Shown: positions 8,487 to 18,525 of the stretch, piece after piece
Position numbering within the stretch: the stretch's first letter is position 1
How the letters are laid out: each line of letters starts with the position of its first letter
Assembly (NCBI GenBank): GCA_030429495.1
Contig: JAUIFH010000006.1
Location: forward strand, 186,001 to 250,000
Reading direction: 5' to 3'
Source: Alphaproteobacteria bacterium
GTDB lineage: Bacteria > Pseudomonadota > Alphaproteobacteria > Rhodobacterales > Rhodobacteraceae
Length of the DNA stretch: 64,000 nt
Made by a program: the position numbers and the translations under genes
The notes under the pieces: generated by a model
What the model was told of the DNA's origin: nothing
Databases searched by the model: none
What the model saw: the letters and a program-made list of their open reading frames with translations, nothing else

Positions 8487-9552
8487 CATGCTTCGCGCCG
8501 GTTCCGTAATCGGCATCCTTGGCGGCGGCCAGCTTGGCCGGATGCTTGCCGTCGCCGCCGCGCGGCTCGGCTACCGCACCCATATCTTCGAGCCGGGCGC
8601 AAACCCGCCCGCCGCCGATGTTGCCCATGCCGTGACCACCGCGCCCTACGAGAATCTCGCCGCGCTTGAGGCTTTCGCGCGATCCGTCGACGTCGTGACC
8701 TACGAGTTCGAGAACATCCCGACCTCGGCGCTCGACGCGATCGAGGCGCACCGCCCGATCCACCCGAACCGGCGCGCGCTGTCGATCAGCCAGGATCGGC
8801 TGATCGAAAAGAGCTTTCTGCGCGACGTCGGCCTGAAGACGGCACCTTACGTTGCCGTCGATGACGCAGAGAGCCTTTCGCAGGCGATCGACGAGATCGG
8901 CACACCGGCGATCCTGAAGACCCGCCGGCTCGGCTATGATGGCAAGGGGCAGGCCCGGCTGACTTCGGCGGACGAAGCCGGCACAGCGCTGAAGGCGATG
9001 GCCGGCGCGGCGGCGATCCTTGAAGGGTTCGTGGAATTCTCGCACGAAGTCTCCGTCATCGCGGCAAGGGGCCTTTCGGGCGAGGTCGCGGCCTTCGATC
9101 CGGGCGAGAACGTCCACGAAGGCGGCATCCTGCGCACAACGACAGTGCCCGCCCGCCTGAGCGAGGCCCAGCGCACAGATGCGGTCCTGCTTGCCGGAAA
9201 GATCCTCAACGCGCTCGACTATGTCGGCGTGATGGGGGTTGAGCTTTTCGTCACACCCAAGGGGCTGATCGTCAACGAGATCGCGCCCCGGGTCCACAAT
9301 TCAGGCCACTGGACGCAGAACGGCTGCGCCATCGACCAGTTCGAGCAGCATATCCGCGCGATCGCGGGATGGCCGCTTGGCGACGGCGCGCGCCATTCCG
9401 ACGTGGTAATGGAGAACCTGATCGGCGACGACATCGCGCGCATTCCGGAAATCGCGCGCGAGCGCCACGCGGCGCTTCATCTTTACGGCAAGGCCGAGGC
9501 GCGCCCCGGCCGCAAGATGGGTCACGTGAACCGCGTCACGCGGTCGGACTGA
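8479..9552 (+). CDS. purK: 5-(carboxyamino)imidazole ribonucleotide synthase PurK
   Basis: ATP-grasp enzyme making N5-CAIR from AIR, bicarbonate and ATP, and the partner of PurE. The protein is 357 aa. The N-terminal [17 protein letters not shown] nucleotide motif, the ATP-grasp core ([30 protein letters not shown]) and [13 protein letters not shown] near the C-terminus are all visible. I chose the ATG at 8479, which overlaps the purE end by 8 bp; upstream codons in this frame are purE shadow. Its last 17 bp overlap the 3' end of the convergent dehydrogenase gene. Confidence 0.97.
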   Translation: MTDMLRAGSVIGILGGGQLGRMLAVAAARLGYRTHIFEPGANPPAADVAHAVTTAPYENLAALEAFARSVDVVTYEFENIPTSALDAIEAHRPIHPNRRALSISQDRLIEKSFLRDVGLKTAPYVAVDDAESLSQAIDEIGTPAILKTRRLGYDGKGQARLTSADEAGTALKAMAGAAAILEGFVEFSHEVSVIAARGLSGEVAAFDPGENVHEGGILRTTTVPARLSEAQRTDAVLLAGKILNALDYVGVMGVELFVTPKGLIVNEIAPRVHNSGHWTQNGCAIDQFEQHIRAIAGWPLGDGARHSDVVMENLIGDDIARIPEIARERHAALHLYGKAEARPGRKMGHVNRVTRSD

Positions 9553-10522
9553 CGATCATAGGGCTCAGGACCACAGCACCACGCCTGTGGCGCGCCTCCA
9601 CGTAAGTATGCGCCTCCACGATCCCGTCGAGCGGGTAGATCCGGTCGATCACCGGGCGCAGCGTTCCGGCGGAAATCATCGCTTTCAGCGCATCAAGGTC
9701 GGCCCCGCTGTCGCCGCTGACCCCGATGGCAATGCGCTTTCCGCCCGTGATCTTGCCCAGAAGTACCTGCACGATCTCGCGCCCGCCGAAATTCAGCGGC
9801 AGGAACAGGCCCCTGGGCTTCAGGACAGGCCGCGCCCGCGCGAAATCCGTGGCACCCACCGCGTCGAACACGAGGTCGTAGCGATCCGTCCCCGCCATCG
9901 GGTCCTCCGCCCGGTAGTCGATGGCCCGGTCGGCGCCGAGATCGCGCACAAGGTCGAGGTTCGCCGCACTCGCCACGCCCGTTACCACGGCCCCCATCGC
10001 TTTCGCGATCTGCACGGCATAGCAGCCGACCCCGCCTGATGCGCCGAGGATCAGCACATCCTGCCCCGGCTCAAGCTGTGCGAAGCCCCGCAGGAAGACG
10101 AGCGCTGAGACCGCGCCAAACGGCAGGGCGACCGCCTCGGCGTCGGACAGCGCGTCCGGCGTGGCGGCGACTGCGCCGTTTTCGGCGATGGTGAGGTATT
10201 CGGCATAGGCGCCCCGGCCGGAAAACCCGAAGACCCGGTCGCCCAGCCGGAACCGCGACGCTCCGGGACCGGCAGCCACGACCTCACCCGCGAAATCGGT
10301 GCCGAGAACCGGGTGCTTCGGACGCAGAAAGCCGGTCATCATCCGCCCGGGCAGCCAAAGGATACCCGGATAGGCAGCAGCCCTCATCCGCCAATCCGCC
10401 GTCGTTACCGCCGCCGCGCGCACCCGGACAAGAACCTCGCCCGGCCCCGCCTCAGGCTGTGGCACATCCGCGAGGTGAAGGACATCAGGCGGCCCGTAAC
10501 GGTCGTAAACTATTGCTTTCAT
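9536..10522 (-). CDS. NAD(P)-dependent alcohol dehydrogenase / quinone oxidoreductase-like (zinc-free MDR)
   Basis: Medium-chain dehydrogenase/reductase of 328 aa. It has an N-terminal GroES-like domain (GPGEVLVRVRAAAVTTADW, HPVLGTDFAGEV) and a Rossmann domain with LILGASGGVGCYAVQIAK. The Cys/His set of zinc alcohol dehydrogenases is absent, which points to the quinone-oxidoreductase or enoyl-reductase-like group. Substrate unknown. The 3' end overlaps purK by 17 bp on the opposite strand. The lipase gene lies 15 bp upstream on the same strand, so they probably form an operon. Confidence 0.88.
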   Translation of the reverse strand: MKAIVYDRYGPPDVLHLADVPQPEAGPGEVLVRVRAAAVTTADWRMRAAAYPGILWLPGRMMTGFLRPKHPVLGTDFAGEVVAAGPGASRFRLGDRVFGFSGRGAYAEYLTIAENGAVAATPDALSDAEAVALPFGAVSALVFLRGFAQLEPGQDVLILGASGGVGCYAVQIAKAMGAVVTGVASAANLDLVRDLGADRAIDYRAEDPMAGTDRYDLVFDAVGATDFARARPVLKPRGLFLPLNFGGREIVQVLLGKITGGKRIAIGVSGDSGADLDALKAMISAGTLRPVIDRIYPLDGIVEAHTYVEARHRRGAVVLSPMIVSPTA

Positions 10523-10537
10523 GAAATTCCTCTTGGC

Positions 10538-11263
10538 TTATTCGATCAGCCGCTCGGCCGCCTCAAGGTAGGTCAGGTCCCTGTCGAACCGCCCGTTGGC
10601 AAGGAATTCGAGAACCTCGGCGATGACCAGCGGGTTGTTCATCATGAACGTATGGGTGACCGGCAGGACGATATGGTCCCGCATCCCGCCAATCCGCGTA
10701 CTGTCGACGCTGACCTTGCCATCGTCCTTGCCGGCGATCAGGGCCGAATAGATCGGATTCAGCGAACGGTCCCCCGCGATGACGCCAAGGTCGAACTGCA
10801 CCGCCGGCAATGCGTTCGGAACGCTCGACGGGCCGGTGCCAAGCTCCAGCCCCGCCGGACCGTTCAGCCAGCGGAACGGCCCGAGATCGCCAAACGCGTC
10901 CACCAGTTCGGAACCGTGGTTCGGCGGGGCGAGCATCACCACCCGACCCATCTGTTGCGGACGATGATCCGCAAGCCAGGCGCGGACGAGAATGCCGCCC
11001 ATCGAGTGGGTCACGAAGCTCACCCGGTCGTCGCCGCACTCCTCGACCGCTGGGGTAACGTAGTCGCGCACCAGGTCCGCAATCGGATGCTGCGTGGAGG
11101 GGTAGTCGCTGTTCACGACGCGGTAGCCGGTCCGGTCCAGCGCGGTCTCCATCACCGCCAGCGACGCATCACTGCGGGCAAGCCCGTGCAGCAGGACGAC
11201 GCATTCCGCCCGCGCCGGCAATGCGGCACCAATCAGCCCGAGATACAGGATCGCCTTCCACAT
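10538..11263 (-). CDS. Secreted alpha/beta-hydrolase (lipase-like)
   Basis: A 241-aa hydrolase with a predicted signal peptide (hydrophobic segment 3-14, AxA-type cleavage near residue 19), so it is probably periplasmic. [10 protein letters not shown] forms the oxyanion-hole strand, THSMGG carries the nucleophilic Ser, and [12 protein letters not shown] is typical of class I lipases and PGAP1-like proteins. The late His is likely in VTHTFMM. Substrate unknown. It precedes the alcohol dehydrogenase-like gene on the same strand. Confidence 0.87.
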   Translation of the reverse strand: MWKAILYLGLIGAALPARAECVVLLHGLARSDASLAVMETALDRTGYRVVNSDYPSTQHPIADLVRDYVTPAVEECGDDRVSFVTHSMGGILVRAWLADHRPQQMGRVVMLAPPNHGSELVDAFGDLGPFRWLNGPAGLELGTGPSSVPNALPAVQFDLGVIAGDRSLNPIYSALIAGKDDGKVSVDSTRIGGMRDHIVLPVTHTFMMNNPLVIAEVLEFLANGRFDRDLTYLEAAERLIE

Positions 11264-11340
11264 GACGCAGATATACGAACTCCCCCCACGGGATGCGAGG
11301 GGCCTTGCCCCCGACCGGGCGCTTCGCCACTCTCGGCGGG

Positions 11341-11793
11341 ATGAAAACCCGCTCTCCCCGCCTCGCCGCCCGTGCGATCATCCTGCACGAAGGACGCCTG
11401 CTTCTGGTCAACGCCTATCCGGGCCGCCAGTCGGACCTCTGGTGCGCACCCGGCGGCGGGGTGGAGCCTGGCCAATCGCTGCCCGACAACCTGATCCGCG
11501 AGGTGCGGGAGGAATGCGGCCTGTCGGTCTCCGTCGGCCCGCTTGCGCTGGTCAACGAATTCCACGACCCGAAATCCGGGTTTCATCAGGTCGACCTATA
11601 TTTCCGCTGCGCCATCGCGGAAGGCCGGATCGACCCGGGCTGGATTGACCCCGGCAACGTCGTCCACACCCGCCGCTTCTTTGCGCGCGACGAACTCGCG
11701 GCGATCCGCCTGAAGCCCGACAGCCTGCCGCGCGTCGCCTTCGGCCCCGAAGGCCCCGCCGAATACGATCCGCTGGAGGTCATTGTCGCATGA
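11341..11793 (+). CDS. Nudix hydrolase
   Basis: A 150-aa hydrolase of nucleoside-diphosphate-linked substrates. The Nudix box reads [18 protein letters not shown] followed by REECGL. The metal-binding REVxEExG half is intact, but the Glu that usually follows the first Gly and five residues is Gln here. Substrate not predictable. The start is the ATG at 11341, which keeps the beta-strand entry ([13 protein letters not shown]); the frame opens further up only over untypical sequence. Overlaps the gre-like gene by 4 bp (ATGA). Confidence 0.92.
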   Translation: MKTRSPRLAARAIILHEGRLLLVNAYPGRQSDLWCAPGGGVEPGQSLPDNLIREVREECGLSVSVGPLALVNEFHDPKSGFHQVDLYFRCAIAEGRIDPGWIDPGNVVHTRRFFARDELAAIRLKPDSLPRVAFGPEGPAEYDPLEVIVA

Positions 11794-12281
11794 GCCGCGC
11801 CTTCGTGAAGGAGGACGGGCCGGACAACGAACCCCTCCCCGACCTGCCGATCAGCCCGCATCCGAACTATGTGACACCGCGGGGGCTTCAGGCTCTACGC
11901 GACCGCCTTGCCGCGACGCAGGCGGAACTCGCCCGGCTGAAAGCCCGCGACGAACGGCTCGACAAGCTGCCCGAGAAAGCGGCCGAACGCGATATCCGGT
12001 ATCTGGAGGCGCGGCTGCGCAGCGCCATTCCGGTCGATCCTGCAGGTCAGCCGCAGGACGAGGTCGCCTTCGGCGCCCGCGTCACAGTGGTGGACGAGGA
12101 CGACACCGAAACCGTCTACGAGATCGTCGGCGAGGACGAGGCCGACGCCGCCCGGGGCCTCATCGCCCCGCAATCCCCCCTCGCCCGCGCCCTGACCGGC
12201 GCGCGCATCGGCGACGCGGTGGAATGGAAGCGCCCGGCCGGAACGGTCACGCTGGAGGTCATGGCGATCGACTACGGCTGA
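11790..12281 (+). CDS. GreA/GreB-family transcription elongation factor
   Basis: A 163-aa protein with the Gre architecture. It has an N-terminal coiled coil (about 35-75, starting YVTPRGLQALRDRLA) and a C-terminal FKBP-like domain (VAFGARVTVVDEDD ... YEIVGEDEADAARG ... SPLARALTGARIGDAVEW). Gre factors rescue backtracked RNA polymerase through acidic residues at the coiled-coil tip; here the tip region is AERDIRYLE-like and basic/acidic mixed. The extra ~30 N-terminal residues (EPLPDLPISPHPNYVT) match GreB-like Rhodobacterales homologues. Coupled to the Nudix gene by a 4-bp overlap. Confidence 0.88.
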   Translation: MSRAFVKEDGPDNEPLPDLPISPHPNYVTPRGLQALRDRLAATQAELARLKARDERLDKLPEKAAERDIRYLEARLRSAIPVDPAGQPQDEVAFGARVTVVDEDDTETVYEIVGEDEADAARGLIAPQSPLARALTGARIGDAVEWKRPAGTVTLEVMAIDYG

Positions 12282-12421
12282 CGCAATGACGGGCCGGCCC
12301 ATGCAAAGCTGACTTGAGACCGCGTTGCGGGACGGCGTGGGCTTTCGGTGATGCCAACCGAATCAACTGCCCGAGGCAAAGAACGCTCGAACGCTACCTG
12401 CGTACTTTCGACAATTGATAC

Positions 12422-12964
12422 TCAATATCCATCACTTAGAAACCGGACTGGGTTGAAATCCGAAACGCTGGTTTCGTCGATATCGTCGTAGATTACTCCG
12501 TGTTCGCATCTCCCATCCGACGTCCACACAACCTGTATTTTGGCGATGCTGTTATCGGGTCTTCTGGCCAGAACTCTGTAGACCAGATTTCGGTTCACAT
12601 TGGCTTGTACAAGCTCACGCCCTTCAAACTCGACAACGAACTCTTTGCGCTCCGACAGCTTCTTTTTCTTAAGCAAAAATAGGTACATGGCAATCGCCGC
12701 GACGAGCGGAACCGTCATGAAACATAGGTCCAACAGAAGTGAGGCAGCGTCATTTCTGGGGAGACCAATCAGCCGGGAGATAGGTTGGATACTCCAAGCA
12801 GCATGAAATGCAATACCGAGGTACAGCAACGTGAGAGGGGCCAGGACAAAGTACCAAATCGTCGTTTTTCGGGCCGTTGCCGCGAATGTGCTGCCAATCG
12901 AAATACCATCTTGTTCGAGTGTCCCCGACCGATCCTCCGTCTTATTAGCCCGTCTATCGACCAA
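12422..12964 (-). CDS. Orphan two-helix membrane protein in an AT-richer island
   Basis: Hypothetical protein of up to 180 aa that I do not recognise. It has two hydrophobic segments (about 37-58 and 76-98), a lysine-rich turn (LKKKKLSERK) after the second, and a soluble C-terminal domain of ~75 residues (FVVEFEGRELVQANV ... VYRVLARR ... HGVIYDDIDE). The only in-frame start near the 5' end is a TTG at 12964 with an upstream stop close by, so the start may be wrong or the gene 5'-truncated. Base composition and codon use are visibly more AT-rich than in the flanking greB-like and groEL genes, consistent with horizontal acquisition. Confidence 0.6.
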   Translation of the reverse strand: MVDRRANKTEDRSGTLEQDGISIGSTFAATARKTTIWYFVLAPLTLLYLGIAFHAAWSIQPISRLIGLPRNDAASLLLDLCFMTVPLVAAIAMYLFLLKKKKLSERKEFVVEFEGRELVQANVNRNLVYRVLARRPDNSIAKIQVVWTSDGRCEHGVIYDDIDETSVSDFNPVRFLSDGY

Positions 12965-13144
12965 CGAATCACGCCCTTAGCAGAGGAAACGGCGACTACG
13001 ATACGCGCGCATCCCAACCGGGATCAATGTGCGACACTTCGGGCTCTAACCAGTCATTCGCCACAGACACCTGACGCCGCGGAGGGAATGAATAATCCGT
13101 TAACACGGCAGAAGACTCGATTATATTTCAATATCTTATGTCTG

Positions 13145-13160
13145 ATTTCACGCGTGAAAT
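13145..13160. promoter_or_regulatory. 16-bp perfect palindrome, candidate operator
   Basis: ATTTCACGCGTGAAAT is fully self-complementary. It lies 20-35 bp upstream of a minus-strand TATAAT (13125-13120), overlapping where the -35 element of that promoter would be. It is therefore placed like a repressor or activator site for the orphan membrane-protein gene, about 180 bp from that gene's proposed start. Confidence 0.4.
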
Positions 13161-13173
13161 CCGCCCCCAAACG

Positions 13174-13202
13174 AAAAGGGGCCCCGTCGCCGGGGCCCCT
13201 TC
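13174..13202 (-). terminator. Intrinsic terminator of groESL
   Basis: Ten-bp perfect stem AAGGGGCCCC / GGGGCCCCTT with a 6-nt loop, followed on the minus strand by TTTTCGTTT, 24 bp beyond the groEL stop. Confidence 0.85.
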
Positions 13203-13225
13203 TGTTCCTTCCCGGAACGGCCTGA

Positions 13226-14908
<1,683 letters not shown>

Positions 14909-14917
14909 TCAGCGTTC

Positions 14918-15205
14918 TCAGGCGATGATGCCGAGAATGTCGCTTTCCTTCATGATCAGCATCTCGGTGCCCTCGACGGTCACTTCCGTGCCGGACCACT
15001 TGCCGAACAGGATACGGTCGCCGGCCTTGACCGACGGTGCGATCAGCTCGCCCGAATCCTTGCGCGCGCCTTCACCAACGGCGACGACTTCGCCCTCGGC
15101 CGGCTTTTCCTTCGCGCTGTCGGGGATGATCAGACCGCCTTTGGTCTTTTCGTCGCTTTCCACGCGCTTGACCAGAACACGGTCATGAAGCGGTTTGAAT
15201 GCCAT
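14918..15205 (-). CDS. groES: Co-chaperonin GroES
   Basis: Heptameric lid of GroEL, 95 aa. It has the N-terminal [14 protein letters not shown], the mobile loop ([20 protein letters not shown]) and the roof/C-terminal segment ending in a GILA/GIIA-like tail. First gene of groESL. A CIRCE element lies 37 bp upstream of the start codon. Confidence 0.99.
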   Translation of the reverse strand: MAFKPLHDRVLVKRVESDEKTKGGLIIPDSAKEKPAEGEVVAVGEGARKDSGELIAPSVKAGDRILFGKWSGTEVTVEGTEMLIMKESDILGIIA

Positions 15206-15241
15206 CTGGTAACACTCCCTAGGTTCCAGGTTTGATGATGA

Positions 15242-15268
15242 TCAGCACTCGCCTCGAGTGAGTGCTAA
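15242..15268 (-). promoter_or_regulatory. CIRCE operator (HrcA-binding) of groESL
   Basis: Inverted repeat TCAGCACTC - 9 nt - GAGTGCTAA on the plus strand, differing from the consensus TTAGCACTC-N9-GAGTGCTAA at a single base. It lies just after a minus-strand TTGAGC (15292-15287) at -35 spacing, so HrcA would block the promoter at or near -10. This implies heat-shock derepression. The hrcA gene itself is not in the window. Confidence 0.93.
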
Positions 15269-15418
15269 CGACGGGTTAGGTAGGCCGCTCAAGGCCGCAA
15301 GTCAACTCCTGCTCTGCGTAATTTTGCCATACCGGCGGCATGGCCTTGCCTTGGCCCGCGTGCAAAGATGCCGTGATATCGCCCGGCGCGGCGATCCCGG
15401 TTGACGACAAAGGAAGAC

Positions 15419-16414
15419 ATGATGCTGCGCGCGGCCCTTCTAAGCCTGCTCCTCGCCATTCCCGGCGGCCCCCTTGCCGCCGCCTGCGCCGGGCGGAACC
15501 TGCTCGACATAATGCCCGCCGACCAGCGCAAGCAGATCGACGACGCCGTGGAACTGCTGCCTTACGGGCGCGGAAACTTCTGGCGCGCCGAGCGCGGCGA
15601 AACCCTGCTGCATCTGGTGGGCACATACCATTTCGACGATCCGCGCCACGACGCGGTCCTCGACCGGCTCGCACCGCTGATCGACGCCGCCGCCACGGTC
15701 CTGGTCGAGGCCGGGCCGGAAGAGCAATCGCAGCTGAAATCGGAAATGACGCGCCACCCGGACCGGCTGTTCGCCATGTCCGGCCCGACCCTGCCGGAGC
15801 GGCTGGAGGAATCCGACTGGCAGGCGCTGTCCTCCGAAATGGTGGCGCGGGGAATCCCGGCCTTCATGGCGGCCAAGATGCAGCCCTGGTATGTCGCAAT
15901 GATGCTGGGAATACCGCCCTGCGCGATGCCGGAACTCGCAGACGGCGCGGACGGGCTCGATGCGCGGGTCGTCGAGCGGGCCACGGCCTCCGGCATACCG
16001 GTCCGCGCGCTCGAACCCTATGACACGATGTTCGGCCTGTTCGAGGGCATGACCCCTGACGAGCAGACCGACATGATTCTCACGTCGCTGGCGATGTCCG
16101 CGCAGATCGAGGACTACAGCGCCACCCTGACCGAGGCCTATTTCGACGAGGATGTCCGCGTGACCTGGGAACTCGGCCGGCTGGCGGCCTACGGCCTGCC
16201 GGGCAACAGCGTCGAAGAGGTCGATGCCGATCTCGCCCGGATGGAAGAAGCACTGATGAACCGCCGTAACCGCGCCTGGATTCCGGTGATCGAGGACGCT
16301 GCCGCGGACGGTCCGGTCTTCGTCGCCTTCGGCGCGCTTCACCTCTCCGGTGAGGAAGGCGTCCTCGCGCTTCTGGAGCGCGAAGGCTTCACGATCGAAC
16401 GAATGCAGTTCTGA
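15419..16414 (+). CDS. TraB/GumN family protein (exported)
   Basis: A 331-aa protein with an N-terminal signal peptide (LLSLLLAIPGGPLAAACA), so it is periplasmic or lipid-anchored; a Cys follows the AAA. The TraB/GumN core shows LHLVGTYHFDDPRHD (the conserved GTxH motif), VLVEAGPEEQ and a late FVAFGALHLSGEEG (second GxxH motif). The family is thought to be Tiki-like metalloproteases, with His/Glu metal ligands. The start is one of tandem ATGs at 15419/15422 with AAAGGA upstream. Divergent from groESL. Confidence 0.88.
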   Translation: MMLRAALLSLLLAIPGGPLAAACAGRNLLDIMPADQRKQIDDAVELLPYGRGNFWRAERGETLLHLVGTYHFDDPRHDAVLDRLAPLIDAAATVLVEAGPEEQSQLKSEMTRHPDRLFAMSGPTLPERLEESDWQALSSEMVARGIPAFMAAKMQPWYVAMMLGIPPCAMPELADGADGLDARVVERATASGIPVRALEPYDTMFGLFEGMTPDEQTDMILTSLAMSAQIEDYSATLTEAYFDEDVRVTWELGRLAAYGLPGNSVEEVDADLARMEEALMNRRNRAWIPVIEDAAADGPVFVAFGALHLSGEEGVLALLEREGFTIERMQF

Positions 16415-16497
16415 TCCGCGCCGACAGCGTCCCGCCCCCGTGACAATGGAAGGCCCAGCGCCTATAAGGCCCGCGATTTTTCCCTTTAGCGCAGCGG

Positions 16498-17424
16498 ATG
16501 ACTGACATGATCAAGGTTTTCGGCCACAAATCCCCCGACACCGATTCCACCGGCTCGCCCATCATCTGGGCCTGGTACCTGACCGAGCACCGCAAGCAGC
16601 CGGCCGAGGCGAAGCTTCTGGGCGAACCGAATACCGAGGCCGCCTTCGTCCTGAAGAAGTGGAACCTCGCGAAGCCGGAGATTATCTCGGGCGTCGGGGC
16701 GGGCGAAAAGGTCGTCATCGTCGACACCAACAACCCTGCCGAACTGCCCGACGGGATCAATTCCGCCGACATCGTCCAGATCATTGACCACCACAAGCTG
16801 ACCGGCGGGCTTGAAACCGCCGCGCCGATCGACATCACGATCAAGCCGCTGGCCTGCACCGCGACGATCATGCACAACCTAATGGGTCCGAACGCCGAGA
16901 AGATGCCGCGCGAGATCAAGGGCGCGATGCTGTCCTGCATCCTCTCCGACACGCTCGAATTCCGCTCGCCCACCACGACCGAGCAGGACCGCAAGCTGGC
17001 CGAGGAACTCGCCGCTGATCTCGGCATCGACATCGCCGCCTATGCAGCCGAGATGTTCGAGGCGAAATCGGATGTCGGCGCGTTCTCCGACGCCGAGCTG
17101 CTGCGCATGGACAGCAAGGAATACAATGTCGCCGGCAAGGAACTCCGCGTCTCGGTGCTTGAGACGACCGCGCCGAAGGTGCTGCTTGACCGCAAGAACA
17201 GCCTGATGGCGTCCATGGAGGGCGTCGCCAAGGAAGACGGGGCTGATCAGGTCCTTCTCTTCATCATCGACATCCTCAAGGAAGAGGCGACGCTTCTGGT
17301 GCCGAACGATCTGGTGAAAAAGATGGCCGAGGCGTCCTTCGGCGCGACGGTTACGGGTGACACCGTCGTGCTGCCCGGCATCATGAGCCGGAAGAAGCAG
17401 ATCATCCCGTCGCTGAAACTCTGA
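16498..17424 (+). CDS. ppaC: Manganese-dependent inorganic pyrophosphatase
   Basis: Family II (DHH superfamily) soluble pyrophosphatase, 308 aa, that hydrolyses PPi and pulls biosynthesis forward. N-terminal DHH-domain motifs are FGHKSPDTDSTGS and VIVDTNNP, the signature is IIDHHK, and LSDTLEF follows. The C-terminal DHHA2 domain has LLDRKNSLMASMEG and the PGIMSRKKQIIPSL anion-binding end. An intrinsic terminator follows. Confidence 0.96.
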   Translation: MTDMIKVFGHKSPDTDSTGSPIIWAWYLTEHRKQPAEAKLLGEPNTEAAFVLKKWNLAKPEIISGVGAGEKVVIVDTNNPAELPDGINSADIVQIIDHHKLTGGLETAAPIDITIKPLACTATIMHNLMGPNAEKMPREIKGAMLSCILSDTLEFRSPTTTEQDRKLAEELAADLGIDIAAYAAEMFEAKSDVGAFSDAELLRMDSKEYNVAGKELRVSVLETTAPKVLLDRKNSLMASMEGVAKEDGADQVLLFIIDILKEEATLLVPNDLVKKMAEASFGATVTGDTVVLPGIMSRKKQIIPSLKL

Positions 17425-17444
17425 TCCGGCGGCCAACGCGACAC

Positions 17445-17468
17445 GGGGCGCCTTCGGGCGCCCCTTTT
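17445..17468 (+). terminator. Intrinsic terminator after ppaC
   Basis: Eight-bp stem GGGGCGCC / GGCGCCCC with a UUCG tetraloop and a following TTTT, 21 bp after the stop codon. Confidence 0.88.
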
Positions 17469-17517
17469 GATTCCACGGCCCGCCCTGTAAGCAAGGCACG
17501 AGATAAAGGAGAGGCGC

Positions 17518-18399
17518 ATGACCCGGATCATCCAATCGCTGTCAGAGGTCGCGTCGGACTACGACGCGCTGTTTTGCGACCTCTGGGGCTGCGTCCATGA
17601 CGGGCTGCGCCCCTTCGCCCCGGCGGTCGCGGCGCTGCGTGCCTACCGGGCGCAGGGTGGCACCGTGGTGCTTGTCACCAACTCGCCGCGCCCGCGTCTT
17701 GGCGTGGCGGACCAGCTTGCCGAAATCGGCGTTCCTGCGGATTGCTGGGACACGATCGCCACATCGGGCGATTCCGCGCGCGCCGCGATGTTTCAGGGCG
17801 CCGTCGGCCGCAAGGTGCATTTCATCGGCAACCCCGAAACCGACATGGGTTTTTTTGAGCCGCTGAAGATCCTCGAGAACCCGGTGCAGATCGAAATCGT
17901 CCCACTGGAGCAGGCCGAGGGCATCGTCTGCACCGGCCCGCGCGACTCCCTCGCCGATCCGGCGGTGAACCGGCCCGACTTCCTCTACGCCAAGGCCAAG
18001 GGGCTGAAGCTGCTTTGCGCCAATCCCGACATCGTCGTCGATCGCGGTGAAAGCCGCGAGTGGTGCGCGGGCGCGCTTGCCCGGCTCTATACCGAGATGG
18101 GGGGCGAAAGCCTTTATTTCGGCAAACCGCACCCGCCGATCTACGACCTCGCCCGCCGACGCCTGACCGCGCATGGCGGGAAGGTCGTCGACGACGCGCG
18201 CATCCTCGCCATCGGCGACGGTATCGCGACCGACATTCGCGGCGGCATCGGCGAGGGGATCGACACGCTCTTCATCACCGGCGGTCTGGAAGCCGCCCGC
18301 TTCGGCGCGAATGTCGAGGCACCCGACCCGGCCCTGCTGGAGGCATGGCTGGACTTGCAGGAGGCTACACCGACCTACAGCATCGGCCGACTGCGATAG
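17518..18399 (+). CDS. TIGR01459-type HAD-IIA hydrolase (NagD-like)
   Basis: Predicted cytosolic sugar- or nucleotide-phosphatase, 293 aa. HAD motif I is a variant, FCDLWGCVHDG (the TIGR01459 family has DxWGV/C), motif II is LVTNSPRP, and the C-terminal motifs are GKPHPPIYDLARRR and ILAIGDGIATDIRGG. The nucleophile is the Asp of CDLWG. Strong RBS (AAAGGAGAG). Physiological substrate unknown. Confidence 0.92.
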   Translation: MTRIIQSLSEVASDYDALFCDLWGCVHDGLRPFAPAVAALRAYRAQGGTVVLVTNSPRPRLGVADQLAEIGVPADCWDTIATSGDSARAAMFQGAVGRKVHFIGNPETDMGFFEPLKILENPVQIEIVPLEQAEGIVCTGPRDSLADPAVNRPDFLYAKAKGLKLLCANPDIVVDRGESREWCAGALARLYTEMGGESLYFGKPHPPIYDLARRRLTAHGGKVVDDARILAIGDGIATDIRGGIGEGIDTLFITGGLEAARFGANVEAPDPALLEAWLDLQEATPTYSIGRLR

Positions 18400-18413
18400 A
18401 TTATGACCCAAGG

Positions 18414-18506
18414 GCAACATTGTTGCGATCTTAACCGCAATAATGACAAATAATTGCGAAGCGCCGTTGCGGCAGCCTGCGGCTTCCGTTATGCTGCACT
18501 GCAACA
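18414..18506 (+). promoter_or_regulatory. Array of TTGC/GCAA repeats before the PhaJ-like hydratase
   Basis: The 126-bp upstream gap has a perfect odd palindrome GCAACA-T-TGTTGC (18414-18426), an interlocked TTGCG-N8-CGCAA (18423-18440), a further TTGCG near 18454, and the TGC-rich 15-mer TGCTGCACTGCAACA (18492-18506) ending 19 bp before the ATG. Clustered TGC/GCA repeats resemble published binding sites of the PHA-granule repressor PhaR in Paracoccus and Rhodobacter. That link is inference. Confidence 0.45.
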
Positions 18507-18525
18507 TGAACCCTTGGGATTCGGT

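Larger units (their letters stand above)
12965..13225. other. AT-richer gap between the orphan gene and groEL
   Basis: No convincing gene. It holds the groEL terminator (13174-13202), a 16-bp perfect palindrome and a TATAAT hexamer on the minus strand (13125-13120) that could drive the orphan gene. Confidence 0.5.

Noticed and set aside
12281..12300. Small GGGCCGGCCC palindrome after the gre-like gene as a terminator
   Set aside because: The palindrome has no loop-forming spacer and no T-run.
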